From an uncultured Prevotella sp. (GTDB lineage: Bacteria; Bacteroidota; Bacteroidia; Bacteroidales; Bacteroidaceae), in the NCBI GenBank assembly GCA_905198745.1, contig CAJKDU010000043.1:1-19748 (forward strand): 19,748 bases of DNA. The letters are read 5' to 3'. Of this stretch, positions 1 through 6,788 are shown piece by piece. The notes below the pieces were generated by a model. The model was given only the letters and a program-made list of their open reading frames with translations. It was not told where the DNA came from and did no database searches. Position 1 is the first letter of the stretch. Each line of letters opens with the position of its first letter. The translations under genes and the position numbers were made by a program.

Positions 1-69
1 CTGACAATCCAGATTATTGAGAATGACAAGAGATTGGCTGCACTTAGGGCATATGATCAAACGGCTTGA
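1..69 (+). CDS. C-terminal fragment of an unidentified protein (cut by window edge)
   Basis: Frame 1 of the plus strand is open from the window edge to a TGA at 67-69, giving 22 residues ending in LAALRAYDQTA; the other two plus frames stop early. The residues look helical and charged, as in many protein C-termini. It would converge on kduI, and the hairpin at 109-134 could end both. Twenty-two open codons can arise by chance and no family can be named, so this is a tentative call. Confidence 0.4.
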   Translation: MTIQIIENDKRLAALRAYDQTA

Positions 70-108
70 AATCTAAATCCGAAACTTGAGTACCTTATTA
101 TATATAGG

Positions 109-134
109 AAAAGGGAGACCATCGCCTCCCTTTT
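109..134. terminator. Intrinsic terminator between convergent genes, 3' of kduI
   Basis: A perfect 9-bp inverted repeat: AAAAGGGAG at 109-117 and CTCCCTTTT at 126-134, with an 8-nt loop. On both strands the stem ends in a T-run, so it can work in either direction. It lies 17 bp past the kduI stop codon and fits the end of the EIIC-kduI transcript. Confidence 0.8.
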
Positions 135-150
135 CGTTATAAAGAACTGA

Positions 151-1116
151 TTACTTCAAGTCTGGAATCTTCACTACCTGCATGTCGGTGTAGATAAGAT
201 TCTCGCCAGCCATACCCCAAATGAAGGTGTAGTTGCTGGTACCGGCTGCGCAGTGGATAGACCATTCGGGGTTGATGACAGCCTGCTCGTTGTTGAGCCA
301 CATGGGGCGTGTCTCCTGAGGCTGACCCATGATGTGCATGATTTTCTGTCCATCAGGCACATTGTAGTAGAAATAGGTCTCCATGCGGCGAAGGTGAAGG
401 TGTGCAGGCATGGTGTTCCACACGCTGCCTTCCTTCAGCTCGGTGATACCCATCTGCAACTGGCAGGTGTGAACACCAGCCACGCCGTCGATAATCATCT
501 GGTGAATCACGCGGTCATTGCTCTCCTTCAGGCTGCCGGCCTTGATGTTGTTGGCTTCCTTGAGTGTCACCTTCTTGGTGGGATATGCCTTGTGGGCTGT
601 GGCACTGTTCATGTAGAAGTGGGCTGGCTTGGCAGCGTCCTTGCTGGCCACAGTGATGTCCTTGGCACCACGACCCACATAAAGGGCTTCCTGGAAGCCG
701 AGCGTATAGCTCTTGCCGTCTACGGTCACCACGCCTTCGCCACCCACATTGATGATGCCGAGCTCACGGTTGTCAAGCAGGTTGCGCTTGTCAAAGTCCT
801 TGTCGGTGTAGAGGGGAGCAATGGAAGTGAGCTTCAGGGGAGTGGCTGTAGGCACAGCACCACCCACGAGGAAACGGTCAAACATGGTGTAGGTCCAGTT
901 CACCTGGCCGGGCACCATCACTTTCTCGATGGCATACTCGTTGCGCAGGCGCTGAGTGGTGTAGTGCTTGGCGTCGAGCGGATTGCTGGCGTAGCGCACA
1001 TTATAGTTAGTGTAGGCATTTTCCGCCTTAACTTCATAGCCACCAGCCTCGCATCCTTGTGCGAATCCCATGCTTGCAGAAAGCACGAGGGCGATGGTCA
1101 ACATCATTTTCTTCAT
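151..1116 (-). CDS. kduI: 5-dehydro-4-deoxy-D-glucuronate isomerase (KduI) with N-terminal signal peptide
   Basis: KduI interconverts 5-dehydro-4-deoxy-D-glucuronate and 3-deoxy-D-glycero-2,5-hexodiulosonate, which arise from the unsaturated uronates released by polysaccharide lyases acting on pectin or glycosaminoglycans. The 321-residue protein matches the family along its whole length (NNVGG-type core 'GIINVGGEGVVTVDG', 'LYVGRG', 'GSVWNTMPAH', 'MGQPQETR', 'GTSNYTFIWGMAGEN'). The zinc ligands are present as H239, H241, E246 and H288, each exactly 43 residues later than the E. coli ligands H196, H198, E203 and H245. The extra 43 residues begin MKKMMLTIALVLSASMGFAQ, a clear Sec signal peptide that probably cleaves after the A-Q region. 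Most KduI proteins are cytoplasmic and about 278 residues long. The gene starts 29 bp after the EIIC stop, so the two are probably co-transcribed. Export is predicted from sequence only. Confidence 0.95.
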   Translation of the reverse strand: MKKMMLTIALVLSASMGFAQGCEAGGYEVKAENAYTNYNVRYASNPLDAKHYTTQRLRNEYAIEKVMVPGQVNWTYTMFDRFLVGGAVPTATPLKLTSIAPLYTDKDFDKRNLLDNRELGIINVGGEGVVTVDGKSYTLGFQEALYVGRGAKDITVASKDAAKPAHFYMNSATAHKAYPTKKVTLKEANNIKAGSLKESNDRVIHQMIIDGVAGVHTCQLQMGITELKEGSVWNTMPAHLHLRRMETYFYYNVPDGQKIMHIMGQPQETRPMWLNNEQAVINPEWSIHCAAGTSNYTFIWGMAGENLIYTDMQVVKIPDLK

Positions 1117-1145
1117 TGTATTATTTGTTTTAGTTCGTTATTCTT

Positions 1146-2519
1146 TTATGCATTCTGTTCCTGTGCCATTCTTTCTTCGCGCACAATCTTGCGGTTGTTG
1201 ATGAACATCAGCACCACAGCCACCACGGCGAGCACGCCCATGCCTACGTAGTAGGGGAACTTCACGCAGCGGTAGATAACCCAGCTAAAGAGTGAAGAGG
1301 CAAAGTCGAGTGCTCCGGCAGAGAAGCCTTCCGGTATCTGGGCAGCCTTGTCCTGGGTCTGCTCGTACACGTGCTGGGCAGCCAGGGTAAAATCGGGCGC
1401 CATGTCGGTGACGAAGTAAAGGCCGATGATGAGTGCTACAAGACCCACCACGAGGGTCTTCACCACATTACCCTTGGTAAAGGGAAGCACGATGGGGAAC
1501 AGGTAGAACATGCCTGCCAGCGAGGCAAGAGGCAAGAACTGGTTGCCGGGGAGGAACACGGCCAATGCCAGGATGACGGGAATAAGGATGATGGATACCA
1601 CCAGTGTAGTGGGATGGCCAATCACCAGGGCAGGGCTCATGCCGATGTGCACCTTCTTGCCGTTGAACTTGCTCTTCACCAGTTCCTGTGTCTTCTCGGA
1701 GATAGGCTTCAAGCCTTCTATGAAGAGTGAAGTGATGCGGGGAATGAGTTCCATCACGGCACCCATGATGACACCGAGCGAAAGTATGGTCTTCACGTCC
1801 ATCTTGGCAGCAATGCCGATGAGCACACCCACAATCACGCCGAGCACCAGAGGCTCACCGATAACGCCGAACTTCTTTTTCAGTCCTTCGGCATCGATGT
1901 CGAGTTTCGAGAAACCGGGAATCTTGTCGAGTGCCTTGCCTATGACTATGGCAAACGGCATGAAGCTCTGGCAGAAGGGCTGCGGAATGGAGATGCCCTC
2001 AAGGTCGTAGTATTTCTGGAAACGCTCCGCAGTGAGGTCGGCACACACCAAGGTGATGATGTAGCACACGATGGCTGCAAAATAGCCCCAAAGAAGGCTC
2101 TCGCCCATCACGAAGTAGGACACGGCACCGATAAAGGCGAAGTGCCAATAGTTCCACAGGTCAATGTTGACGGTGCGTGTGGTCTTGGTGATGAGCATGA
2201 GGAAATTCACACCCAGGCAGATGGGGATGATGAGGGCGCCGACAGCTGTGTTGTAAGCCACGGCAGCCGCTGCTGGCCAGCCCATGTCGAACACGTTGAG
2301 CTGCAGATGATAGAGATCTGAAATGGCTTTCAACGGGTCGTTGAAGTTGGTGGTGAGCAGTGCCGTCACCACACCAAGGCCCACGAAACCGACACCCACG
2401 AAGAGTCCCGACTTGAGCGCCTTTCCGAATTTCATTCCGATGCACAGGCCTATGATGGTGAAGATGATAGGCATCATCACCGAGGCACCAAGCTGAATGA
2501 TGTAACTGAAGATGTTCAT
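1146..2519 (-). CDS. PTS galactitol-family EIIC-like permease (orphan)
   Basis: A very hydrophobic 457-residue protein with about ten to eleven membrane segments. It has the layout of the galactitol-specific PTS EIIC family (GatC/SgcC type), including conserved-looking stretches 'NVFDMGWPAAAAVAYNT' near residue 75, 'LDLWNYWHF'-like sequence near 119, 'GEPLVLGVIVGVLIG', and 'SPALVIGHPTT' in the C-terminal half. EIIC subunits form the membrane channel; the phosphorylated residues sit on EIIA and EIIB, neither of which is encoded in this window. It is the first gene of the operon with kduI, with a -7 box at 2561-2568. The context suggests a uronate-derived sugar as substrate. Transport without phosphorylation is an inference. 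The leader has no Shine-Dalgarno sequence, as is usual in Bacteroidetes. Confidence 0.88.
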   Translation of the reverse strand: MNIFSYIIQLGASVMMPIIFTIIGLCIGMKFGKALKSGLFVGVGFVGLGVVTALLTTNFNDPLKAISDLYHLQLNVFDMGWPAAAAVAYNTAVGALIIPICLGVNFLMLITKTTRTVNIDLWNYWHFAFIGAVSYFVMGESLLWGYFAAIVCYIITLVCADLTAERFQKYYDLEGISIPQPFCQSFMPFAIVIGKALDKIPGFSKLDIDAEGLKKKFGVIGEPLVLGVIVGVLIGIAAKMDVKTILSLGVIMGAVMELIPRITSLFIEGLKPISEKTQELVKSKFNGKKVHIGMSPALVIGHPTTLVVSIILIPVILALAVFLPGNQFLPLASLAGMFYLFPIVLPFTKGNVVKTLVVGLVALIIGLYFVTDMAPDFTLAAQHVYEQTQDKAAQIPEGFSAGALDFASSLFSWVIYRCVKFPYYVGMGVLAVVAVVLMFINNRKIVREERMAQEQNA

Positions 2520-2560
2520 GTTTTTGATTTTGTTTAGATACGATTTTGCATTTTACCTCG

Positions 2561-2568
2561 CAAAGGTA
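2561..2568 (-). promoter_or_regulatory. Bacteroidetes -7 promoter box of the EIIC-kduI operon
   Basis: The minus strand reads TACCTTTG, a full match to the Bacteroidetes -7 consensus TAnnTTTG, 41 bp upstream of the EIIC start codon. The upstream -33 box is weak: the nearest candidate is TTTC at 2591-2594, with a 22-nt spacer. Confidence 0.6.
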
Positions 2569-2818
2569 CTCATTATTTTGCATATCAGTGGAAATTATTG
2601 CTCTAAAAGAACTTAAAACCTGTCTTTTCGTCATCTCGCCCCTGTGTATTTACAGGTCAGCAGGAAAGGGGAGTGACAGTTGCTGTTCCGAAATTTGGCT
2701 TGCCACAAAAACGAGCTGAATGTACTGCAATGATTTGGCTTTATCCTCTTGCCTACTTGGTTGGCAGCCGCTCCTAACGCGCGCGCACGCACAGGAAAAG
2801 TTTTTCGTTTTCTCACCA

Positions 2819-2936
2819 CTATCTATCACTTTTCTTGATATCTTACATTATTCTGCTGACAGCAAGCGGGATAGACGGAGTTACAGATGCGTGATAGATG
2901 GCTTTCTATCCATCACTTCTATCACCAATCCATCAC
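2819..2936. repeat. Clustered YATCAC repeats with a hairpin
   Basis: Copies of a short motif are clustered here: CTATCTATCAC (2819-2829), CTATCCATCAC (2906-2916), CTATCAC (2919-2925) and CCATCAC (2930-2936), plus one inverted copy, GTGATAGATGG (2891-2901). The inverted copy and the next forward copy can form an 11-bp stem with one mismatch, one G-U pair and a 4-nt loop (2891-2916). No gene is visible. The role is unknown; operator sites or remnants of a mobile repeat are both possible. Confidence 0.55.
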
Positions 2937-2977
2937 TTGCCGGGTTCAAGTGGAGTGCCAAAAATCAGTTCGCCCGT

Positions 2978-3018
2978 CTGGGCACTCATTGCCCACGGCG
3001 TTGGCACCGAGTGCCCAG
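2978..3018. repeat. Perfect 10-bp inverted repeat in intergenic DNA
   Basis: CTGGGCACTC at 2978-2987 pairs perfectly with GAGTGCCCAG at 3009-3018 across a 21-nt loop. The loop contains a further short TGCC/GGCA pairing. There is no T-run after either arm, so it does not look like an ordinary terminator. Confidence 0.6.
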
Positions 3019-3034
3019 GCTGTGGAACCAAGCA

Positions 3035-3095
3035 TAAGTCGGCTATTAACACACCGTAAGTCGGCCATTAGCACACCGTAAGTCGGCCATTAATA
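3035..3095 (+). repeat. 22-bp tandem direct repeats (about 2.7 copies)
   Basis: The core TAAGTCGGCYATTA begins at 3035, 3057 and 3079, giving an exact 22-bp period. The first two copies also share the trailing CACACCG, and the third diverges after the core. The units abut with no unique spacers, so this is not a CRISPR array. It lies about 180 bp upstream of the promoter at 3272. Confidence 0.75.
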
Positions 3096-3271
3096 AACTG
3101 CAAACGGACTACTTGAGGGCCGAATCCGATCAGGCTGTGATTTACACACATGCAAGACACTGCAACATCAGGCGCTACTCCAAATTTCCGGAAAAGTCGT
3201 TTTTAGGTCAGAATATGCACTTGAATATTGCAATAGACCATACTTCCACAGAACAAAACGAACAAAAAACT

Positions 3272-3301
3272 TTTGGGATAGAATAGTGTTTTGTTCCTTT
3301 G
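3272..3301 (+). promoter_or_regulatory. Promoter of the three-gene secreted-protein operon
   Basis: TTTG at 3272-3275 and TTCCTTTG at 3294-3301 are separated by 18 nt. They resemble the Bacteroidetes -33 and -7 elements; the -7 differs from TAnnTTTG at one base. The start codon at 3330 leaves a leader of about 22 nt with no Shine-Dalgarno sequence. Confidence 0.6.
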
Positions 3302-3329
3302 CACCCTCAAAACTAAGTAGTTAAAGTTA

Positions 3330-5108
3330 ATGAAGACTGTATTTAGGACTGTTGCAGCAACATTTTTCTTGGCTGTAACACTTATGCTTTCACTTGCCGG
3401 CACTCAAAGTGCAAAGGCACAAAACGTGAAAACGACCTTTAATGTGTGCGCTTACAACGTAGACGGACTGCCCGCAAAGATTGCAGGCATCAGCGTGAAC
3501 CCCGACGGACATTATGCCGAGGGAGCCACCAAGATTGGCAATTATCTTCTCGAGAAGCAGTATGACATCATCGGGGTGAGTGAAGATTTCGACTATAACG
3601 CCGAACTCACCGCTCCCCTGGCAGACGCCTACCACATCGGCACTTGGCGTGGCGGCGTGAGCGGCAAGCCAAAAGCCGGGCTGCCCCTGTTCAATACCGA
3701 CGGACTGAACTTCTTCTGCAAGAAGTCGCTGATGATGGCCGACGAGAAGTGGACACCCTGGAACGATGCCAACGACGTCTACGACCAGGACAACGATGAA
3801 CTGATCGACAAAGGCTACCGCTTCTACAGCGTGGCACTCAACGACGGAATCTACGTGGATGTGTATATCATGCACATGGATGCCGGTGACAGCGACAAGG
3901 ACATCAAGGCTCGTGCCTCGCAGTGGAAGCAACTGGCAGAAGCCGTCAAGGACAACACAAACGGACATTCCATCATCGTGATGGGCGACCTGAACAGCCG
4001 CTATACGCGCGACGAAATTGAGAATCTCTTCATCAACCCGCTCAACTCCACAGGCCGCCTCACCGTGAAGGATGCCTGGATAGAGCTTTGCAAGCAGGGC
4101 GTATACCCCACGCTCGGTTCAGCCGCGCTCATGGTGAGCGAATTGGGCTACAAGCAGGGAGAGATAGTAGACAAGGTGCTCTACATCAACCGCAACAACG
4201 GCATACAGCTCACCGCCACTGCCTACGACGTGGACGAAACCGCCGATCAAAGTGACCACAAGCCGCTCATCGTAACATTCGAGGCCAAAGGCAACACCAA
4301 TCAGCCTGTGGCAGCCACCGACTGGTGGGTGGGCGAAAAGCTCACAGAGGCCGACCAGGCTGCCTATATCTACAATGTAGCATTCAAGAACTTCATCAGC
4401 AACGACAACAAGGCTTCCGTCACCGACATCAACAACGCTCCCCTGTGGTATTTCCGCGGCACCGAAAGCGGTACCGTGGACAATGACTCGGAGCGCGACA
4501 AGAAAGATGGCTACCGCCTGCATCTCGAAGTGGACTGGAAGGGTACTGGCAATGCGTCCGTAAAATATCAGTCAGGAACATCCTCCTTGACCTTCACGCC
4601 AAGCGAAACTACCGAGGGGGCATACAAGTTCTCTATCTCTGGAAAGTCGTGGGGAAAAAGTTATACCAAATATTTCAACGAGAACAGCGACGGAGCATAC
4701 TCTGCCGCCAACAGCAAGACCACCCAAAACGACTGGCTGCTCATCGGTGAAGAGCAGAAAAATGCCTACGACGTTTATGTGGCTGCCTATACCGAGGCCA
4801 ACAAGTATTCCACCAACTCGCAGGTTTCCGACGAACTGATGGCAGAACTGAACGCCCTGCTCACTGCGCAGACCAACTACGCGCAGAGCGTCGGCGACAA
4901 CGGCACCACTGCCCAACTCACCGACATTGCGGCACGCATCAAGGCGTATCTTGACACTACTACCGCCATCAGCATGCCCACCCACGCCATCGCCCCTGCC
5001 ACCGTCACCGCCATCTATGGCACCGACGGCAAGCAGCGCCCTGCCCTGCTCAAGGGCATCAACATCGTGCGTATGAGCGACGGGACAACCAAGAAAATCA
5101 TGAAATAA
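3330..5108 (+). CDS. Secreted endonuclease/exonuclease/phosphatase-fold protein with C-terminal YLYNVG-like module
   Basis: The 592-residue protein starts with a signal peptide (residues 1-30, ending AKA before Q31). Residues 36-318 carry the motifs of the EEP superfamily (DNase I, inositol phosphatase, neutral sphingomyelinase): 'AYNVDGLP' with N43, acidic E85 in 'GVSEDF', H182 in 'MHMDAG', D220 and N222 in 'MGDLNSR', D281, and D309-H310 in 'SDHKP'. The family hydrolyses phosphodiester or phosphomonoester bonds using a divalent metal. The substrate here (nucleic acid, sphingomyelin-type lipid or inositol phosphate) cannot be told from the sequence. Residues 334-490 form a module containing 'AYIYNV' that is related to the next gene's N-terminal part. 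A helical linker (about 495-545) leads to a tail, 'KGINIVRMSDGTTKK', resembling Bacteroidetes secretion or sorting tails. First gene of a three-gene operon. Confidence 0.85.
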   Translation: MKTVFRTVAATFFLAVTLMLSLAGTQSAKAQNVKTTFNVCAYNVDGLPAKIAGISVNPDGHYAEGATKIGNYLLEKQYDIIGVSEDFDYNAELTAPLADAYHIGTWRGGVSGKPKAGLPLFNTDGLNFFCKKSLMMADEKWTPWNDANDVYDQDNDELIDKGYRFYSVALNDGIYVDVYIMHMDAGDSDKDIKARASQWKQLAEAVKDNTNGHSIIVMGDLNSRYTRDEIENLFINPLNSTGRLTVKDAWIELCKQGVYPTLGSAALMVSELGYKQGEIVDKVLYINRNNGIQLTATAYDVDETADQSDHKPLIVTFEAKGNTNQPVAATDWWVGEKLTEADQAAYIYNVAFKNFISNDNKASVTDINNAPLWYFRGTESGTVDNDSERDKKDGYRLHLEVDWKGTGNASVKYQSGTSSLTFTPSETTEGAYKFSISGKSWGKSYTKYFNENSDGAYSAANSKTTQNDWLLIGEEQKNAYDVYVAAYTEANKYSTNSQVSDELMAELNALLTAQTNYAQSVGDNGTTAQLTDIAARIKAYLDTTTAISMPTHAIAPATVTAIYGTDGKQRPALLKGINIVRMSDGTTKKIMK

Positions 5109-5132
5109 AAAACAAAGACAACAAATACTACG

Positions 5133-6440
5133 ATGAACAAATTTATTCGTATGGCAGCCCTCCTTATCGGACTCATGACGGTTGCCCATGTAAATGCCGC
5201 CAAGGTTGAGAAGCCCAACAATTGGAAATGGGTTAGCATGACCAGAGAAAAGGCAAACCAAACTGCATACCTGTACAATGTCGGACACGATGTGTTCATG
5301 ACCACAGACAACAAACCAAGTTGTACAGATATAACGAAAGCACAAATTTGGGATATTATATATCATACCACAAAGGTCTTCAACCAAGTCATTGACGAAT
5401 ATACCACAATATCTTGTACTACAAATAATCTTCCGTACCGGGTCAGAATAGATGATGTATATCAAGCAGACAAAGACGCTACAAAGTTTTATTTAGACAA
5501 TGGATCAACATTAGGTTCTTACAAATTAAGAAATAACTTGAGAAAATACCTCACCGTTGCAAATGAAAACGATGAATATAAATATTCTTCAGGAAACACC
5601 AACGATGCCGGTAACGACTGGATAATGATTGACCCCAACAACACCGACCAGATAAACAGCTACAAGAACAACTACGCAGCCTATGCCACAGCTTACGCTG
5701 CAGCCAAGGCTTTGAAGGACTTCGCTCTGCCTACCACTCAAAAGGACAAGTTGACAGAAGTATTGGCAAAGGAAACAACTTACGAGAATGTGGTTGCCAA
5801 CACGGAAGAACTCAACTCCGTAGTAGCCGAAATCAAGGCTTTGACTTTCGGTGTAAACATCACAGCCAACTACGCTACGGTGTGTCTGCCCTTCAATGCA
5901 GCCATCCCTGCCGGTGTGACAGCCTACCGCTTGGACAGCTATAACGCCGACAATGCCACGATGGACCTGAAGAAGGTGGGCGAAGAGGGCGACGTGCTCC
6001 CAGCCGGCAAGGGCTTTGTGCTCCACACCGACAACAATGCCGACTACTCTTTCAGCTTCAGTGAGAACACTCCCGTAGAAACAGAAACTAACCTGTTGGC
6101 CGGCACCACCACTGAGGAAACACAAGACCAAGACTACTACTATTGGGTCATCTCCAAGAGCAGCACCACAGGCAAGGTGGGTTTCTATATCCTCAACGAC
6201 GGCATCAGCATCCCTGCCAACAAGGCATACTTCGCCATCAAACGCAACCAGGTAGACCCTGCTGCATGCAGCATGTTCAGCTTCGGAGACAACCCGACTG
6301 GCATCCACTCCGCCAGCAGCAGCCAGGCAGCCAGCATCGTAGCCATCTACAATGCCAACGGCAAGAAGCAGGCAGAACTCACCAAGGGCATCAACATTGT
6401 GAAGATGAGCGACGGAACCATCAAGAAAATCAAGAAATAA
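5133..6440 (+). CDS. Secreted protein with YLYNVG-like module and sorting-type tail, function unknown
   Basis: A 435-residue protein with a signal peptide at residues 1-22 (cleavage near VNA-AK). Residues 31-195 contain 'AYLYNVGHDVFMTTDN' and 'NDWIMIDPNN', matching in order 'AYIYNVAFKNFISNDN' and 'NDWLLIGEEQ' of the preceding protein. Such modules recur in Bacteroidetes secreted proteins and may be beta-trefoil (ricin-like), which is an inference. Residues 240-390 include 'YATVCLPFNAAIPAGVTAY', a common Bacteroidetes surface-protein domain of unknown role. The C-terminus 'KGINIVKMSDGTIKK' is nearly identical to its neighbour's. No catalytic motif was recognised. It lies 24 bp after the EEP gene and probably shares its transcript. 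The stretch at about 5220-5600 is visibly more AT-rich than the rest of the gene. Confidence 0.8.
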   Translation: MNKFIRMAALLIGLMTVAHVNAAKVEKPNNWKWVSMTREKANQTAYLYNVGHDVFMTTDNKPSCTDITKAQIWDIIYHTTKVFNQVIDEYTTISCTTNNLPYRVRIDDVYQADKDATKFYLDNGSTLGSYKLRNNLRKYLTVANENDEYKYSSGNTNDAGNDWIMIDPNNTDQINSYKNNYAAYATAYAAAKALKDFALPTTQKDKLTEVLAKETTYENVVANTEELNSVVAEIKALTFGVNITANYATVCLPFNAAIPAGVTAYRLDSYNADNATMDLKKVGEEGDVLPAGKGFVLHTDNNADYSFSFSENTPVETETNLLAGTTTEETQDQDYYYWVISKSSTTGKVGFYILNDGISIPANKAYFAIKRNQVDPAACSMFSFGDNPTGIHSASSSQAASIVAIYNANGKKQAELTKGINIVKMSDGTIKKIKK

Positions 6441-6461
6441 GAACTCCATAAAACAAGAGAA

Positions 6462-6656
6462 ATGAACAAGAAGACATATACCACCCCCGAGATTGTCATC
6501 GTAGAAACAGAAGCCACCGTCATGGCAGACACGTCCATCGTGGTTTCTGGAAGCCGTGAGGAAAAGGCCGAGCAGGTGTTGAGCAACAAGACCTTCACCA
6601 CTATCGACACGGAAACCGACAACAGTTTCTGGAAACATTGGGCTGACAAGGACTAA
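6462..6656 (+). CDS. 64-residue peptide of the 'KKxYxxPEI' type, function unknown
   Basis: The peptide begins MNKKTYTTPEIVIVETEA, has a central 'VMADTS', and ends in an acidic, aromatic stretch with 'SFWKHWADKD'. Small proteins starting with Lys-Tyr-x-x-Pro-Glu followed by alternating hydrophobic and acidic residues are frequent in Bacteroidales, but I know of no established function. It has no signal peptide or membrane segment. It sits 21 bp after the second secreted-protein gene and before the terminator at 6705, so it is probably the last gene of this operon. Codon use matches its neighbours and the frame ends just before the terminator, supporting a real gene. Confidence 0.7.
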   Translation: MNKKTYTTPEIVIVETEATVMADTSIVVSGSREEKAEQVLSNKTFTTIDTETDNSFWKHWADKD

Positions 6657-6704
6657 CAGCCAACATCCGTGCTGCCGCCACATAGGTTGGCTGCACACTG
6701 AGAA

Positions 6705-6746
6705 AGGCTCCGCTGCAAGAACACTCTATTTCTTGCAACGGAGCCT
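6705..6746. terminator. Strong bidirectional terminator between convergent operons
   Basis: A 16-bp inverted repeat with one mismatch: AGGCTCCGCTGCAAGA at 6705-6720 and TCTTGCAACGGAGCCT at 6731-6746, with a 10-nt loop. It is followed by ATTTTG on the plus strand and TTTCT on the minus strand. It is placed to end both the secreted-protein operon and korAB. Confidence 0.85.
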
Positions 6747-6788
6747 ATTTTGTCGCTCACAAGTTCTGCGCCAACCGACAGGGCTACA

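Larger units (their letters stand above)
2520..3271. other. 750-bp intergenic region between divergent operons, no convincing gene
   Basis: This region holds the EIIC promoter at its left end, the YATCAC cluster, the inverted repeat and the 22-bp direct repeats. From 3100 to 3271 no structure was recognised. Open frames here, such as plus 2720-3037, run through the repeats and have no protein-like composition or recognisable motif. The repeat density suggests regulatory DNA or decayed mobile-repeat material. Confidence 0.6.

Noticed and set aside
253..1251. 332-codon plus-strand open frame opposite kduI
   Set aside because: It lies antisense to a complete KduI with all catalytic residues; the translation is His/Val/Gly-rich without domains, as expected for a shadow frame.
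2720..3037. 105-codon plus-strand open frame in the intergenic region
   Set aside because: It runs through inverted repeats, has no protein-like pattern and no promoter or ribosome-binding context.
3035..3095. Possible CRISPR array
   Set aside because: The repeats abut with no unique spacers, there are fewer than three full copies, and no cas genes are present. The 42-bp repeats at 9833-9941 were rejected for the same reasons.
5589..6698. 369-codon minus-strand open frame opposite the second secreted-protein gene
   Set aside because: It covers a real gene, the small peptide gene and part of the terminator, and the product is Cys/Val/Gly-rich with no motif.
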